Assembly: GCA_030522415.1 (NCBI GenBank)
Contig: CM060118.1
Coordinates: 21,224,651 to 21,288,650 of the forward strand
Length of the DNA: 64,000 nucleotides
Reading direction: 5' to 3'
Origin: Channallabes apus
Lineage: Eukaryota; Chordata; Actinopteri; Siluriformes; Clariidae
The position numbers and the translations under genes are program-made. Every line of letters begins with the position of its first letter. The first letter of the stretch is position 1. Below, in pieces: positions 62,840 through 64,000 of this stretch. The notes under the pieces are model-generated. The model was not told the origin of the DNA. It searched no databases and saw only the letters and a program-made list of their open reading frames with translations.

Positions 62840-63125
62840 AGGCATGGTGTCTCAGCAATTACGCTTGTTCCCTTACATATTCCAGGTTGGAGGTTTAATT
62901 CCCAGGTCTGTGTGCATCTAGTTTGAATGTTCTCCTCAAGCTTGGTGGGTTTACTCTTTGCTCTTTCTCATGTGTTTTCTTCATGATTTGAAGGCTGACT
63001 GGTGTTTCCTGTCAATTTGCCTGTAGTGTATGATTGGCTGTTTAAGTATGGGTATGCCTGTGCCATGCAATGGGATCTCAGGGATAGGGCCTGTGCCCAT
63101 GACCTTACACAGGATAAGTGAGCAA
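62840..63125 (+). mobile_element. Highly diverged DANA/Mermaid-type SINE
   Basis: AGGCATGGTGTCTCAGCAAT is a degenerate head and GGTTGGAGGTTTAATTCCCA a B-box remnant. GAATGTTCTCCTCAAGCTTG, GGGATAGGGCCTG and CACAGGATAAGTGAGCA follow in order. Confidence 0.6.
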
Positions 63126-64000
63126 GGTGCATATTTTTCTTAATTTTGTAATGGTGTTGTGCGGTGCTATTATAGCAATTCAAAATTAAGGCTCTAAAAG
63201 ACGGTGTATAGGTTTTAGTAAAAAAATAAGAGAAAAAAAGGAATAGAGTCATACACTACATAGCACTCCGTCACTATGCTCACTAGCACATCATCAAAAC
63301 CTGCATGCAATGCAGTTGTACTTCGTATGGAAAAATAATTAAGCTATACTTTGAAGCAGACTACACAAACACTACAGGTCAAACACTACTTTCTTTCTTT
63401 TTAACCTTAATCCCCTTTTTTAATACAGTCCATTTCGGCTCATCCTTTCTCACTTTTACTTGCAATGTTGTAACTAATTAAACAACTAAATTCACACAAA
63501 CAGTCATGAAGGTTATCACCGGCGATAGAATATGATTGTCAGAATATTTTCCACATAACATCGTTTGAATAGAACGGCACAAACTCTAACCACCAGCAAA
63601 CATAAGTTTGAATTCAAAAATTTTTACTGAGATCAGATTAATTATCCATAACCCAAACCCTACCGACTTTGATTTGGCAGTGTTTCTGTGACTCATATCT
63701 AACCGTAGATGTGTATTGTCTACTGCATGTGTGTGTTGCCAGTGGAGTGTCTGCCAGACAGGGGTCTGTGACGAAAGTGTTGGGAGGCCTCTAGCTGAAA
63801 CATGATCTGCAGAGCGGGAATGCACTGAGGCATCTCTCTCTTTCTTTTTCTCTCTTAGCTCTCTCTGCAGCCCAGGGATGATTGAGAGATGAGTCAGACT
63901 CCCACTGGGCCACTGAAATCTCTTTCTTCCTCTATGCTGCCTTCTTCCAATTGGTTGTGTTAAAAATCACCCTTACGCTAACCTCGCCACCACAGCTGTT
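63126..64000. other. Unique intergenic sequence at the window end
   Basis: Nothing recognised. Short open frames here have no features. Confidence 0.55.

Overview
The window is vertebrate nuclear DNA from a teleost fish. The signs are a split gene with GT-AG introns, dense Tc1/mariner-type DNA transposons with TA target sites, several copies of a tRNA-derived SINE of the DANA/Mermaid (V-SINE) type, long CA/GT, GA and TA microsatellites, and a class II sugar transporter closest to the fish gene slc2a15. An ostariophysan such as a catfish or relative fits the repeat mix best, but that is inference. I see no bacterial, CRISPR, viral or cassette-like system.

Layout. Bases 1-28587 are gene-poor flank. 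They hold SINE copies (1961-2350, 24270-24446, 25880-26122, 26928-27189), two retroposon 3' ends, simple repeats, an old local duplication (22650-22965), and a 290-bp fold-back with perfect 50-bp arms inside a DNA-transposon-like block (15924-16680). Bases 28588-41066 hold the only convincing gene, on the + strand. Twelve coding exons with in-phase GT-AG splices give a complete 522-residue, 12-helix major facilitator (GLUT/SLC2A) protein. Its introns carry repeats and one stretch that looks like conserved non-coding DNA.

Bases 41468-43085 are a nearly complete Tc1-type transposon about 400 bp past the stop codon. It has long inverted repeats with inner direct repeats, and its transposase is broken by a single frameshift. 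Bases 43086-64000 are again gene-poor. They hold a pile-up of two decayed Tc1-like elements and SINEs at 46.7-50 kb, a mosaic Tc1 remnant near 54.1-54.7 kb, a terminal-inverted-repeat MITE (56288-56763), further SINEs near 62.6-63.1 kb, and large microsatellites.

The repeats interact. Several of the longest GT/CA arrays sit at the same internal position of SINE copies, so SINE insertion appears to have seeded them. Apart from the transporter and the transposase remnants, open reading frames here show no recognisable domain, codon signature or splice context and I treat them as chance. The long unique stretches may carry developmental enhancers for genes outside the window. I mark the strongest-looking ones at low confidence because only alignment to other fish could decide.
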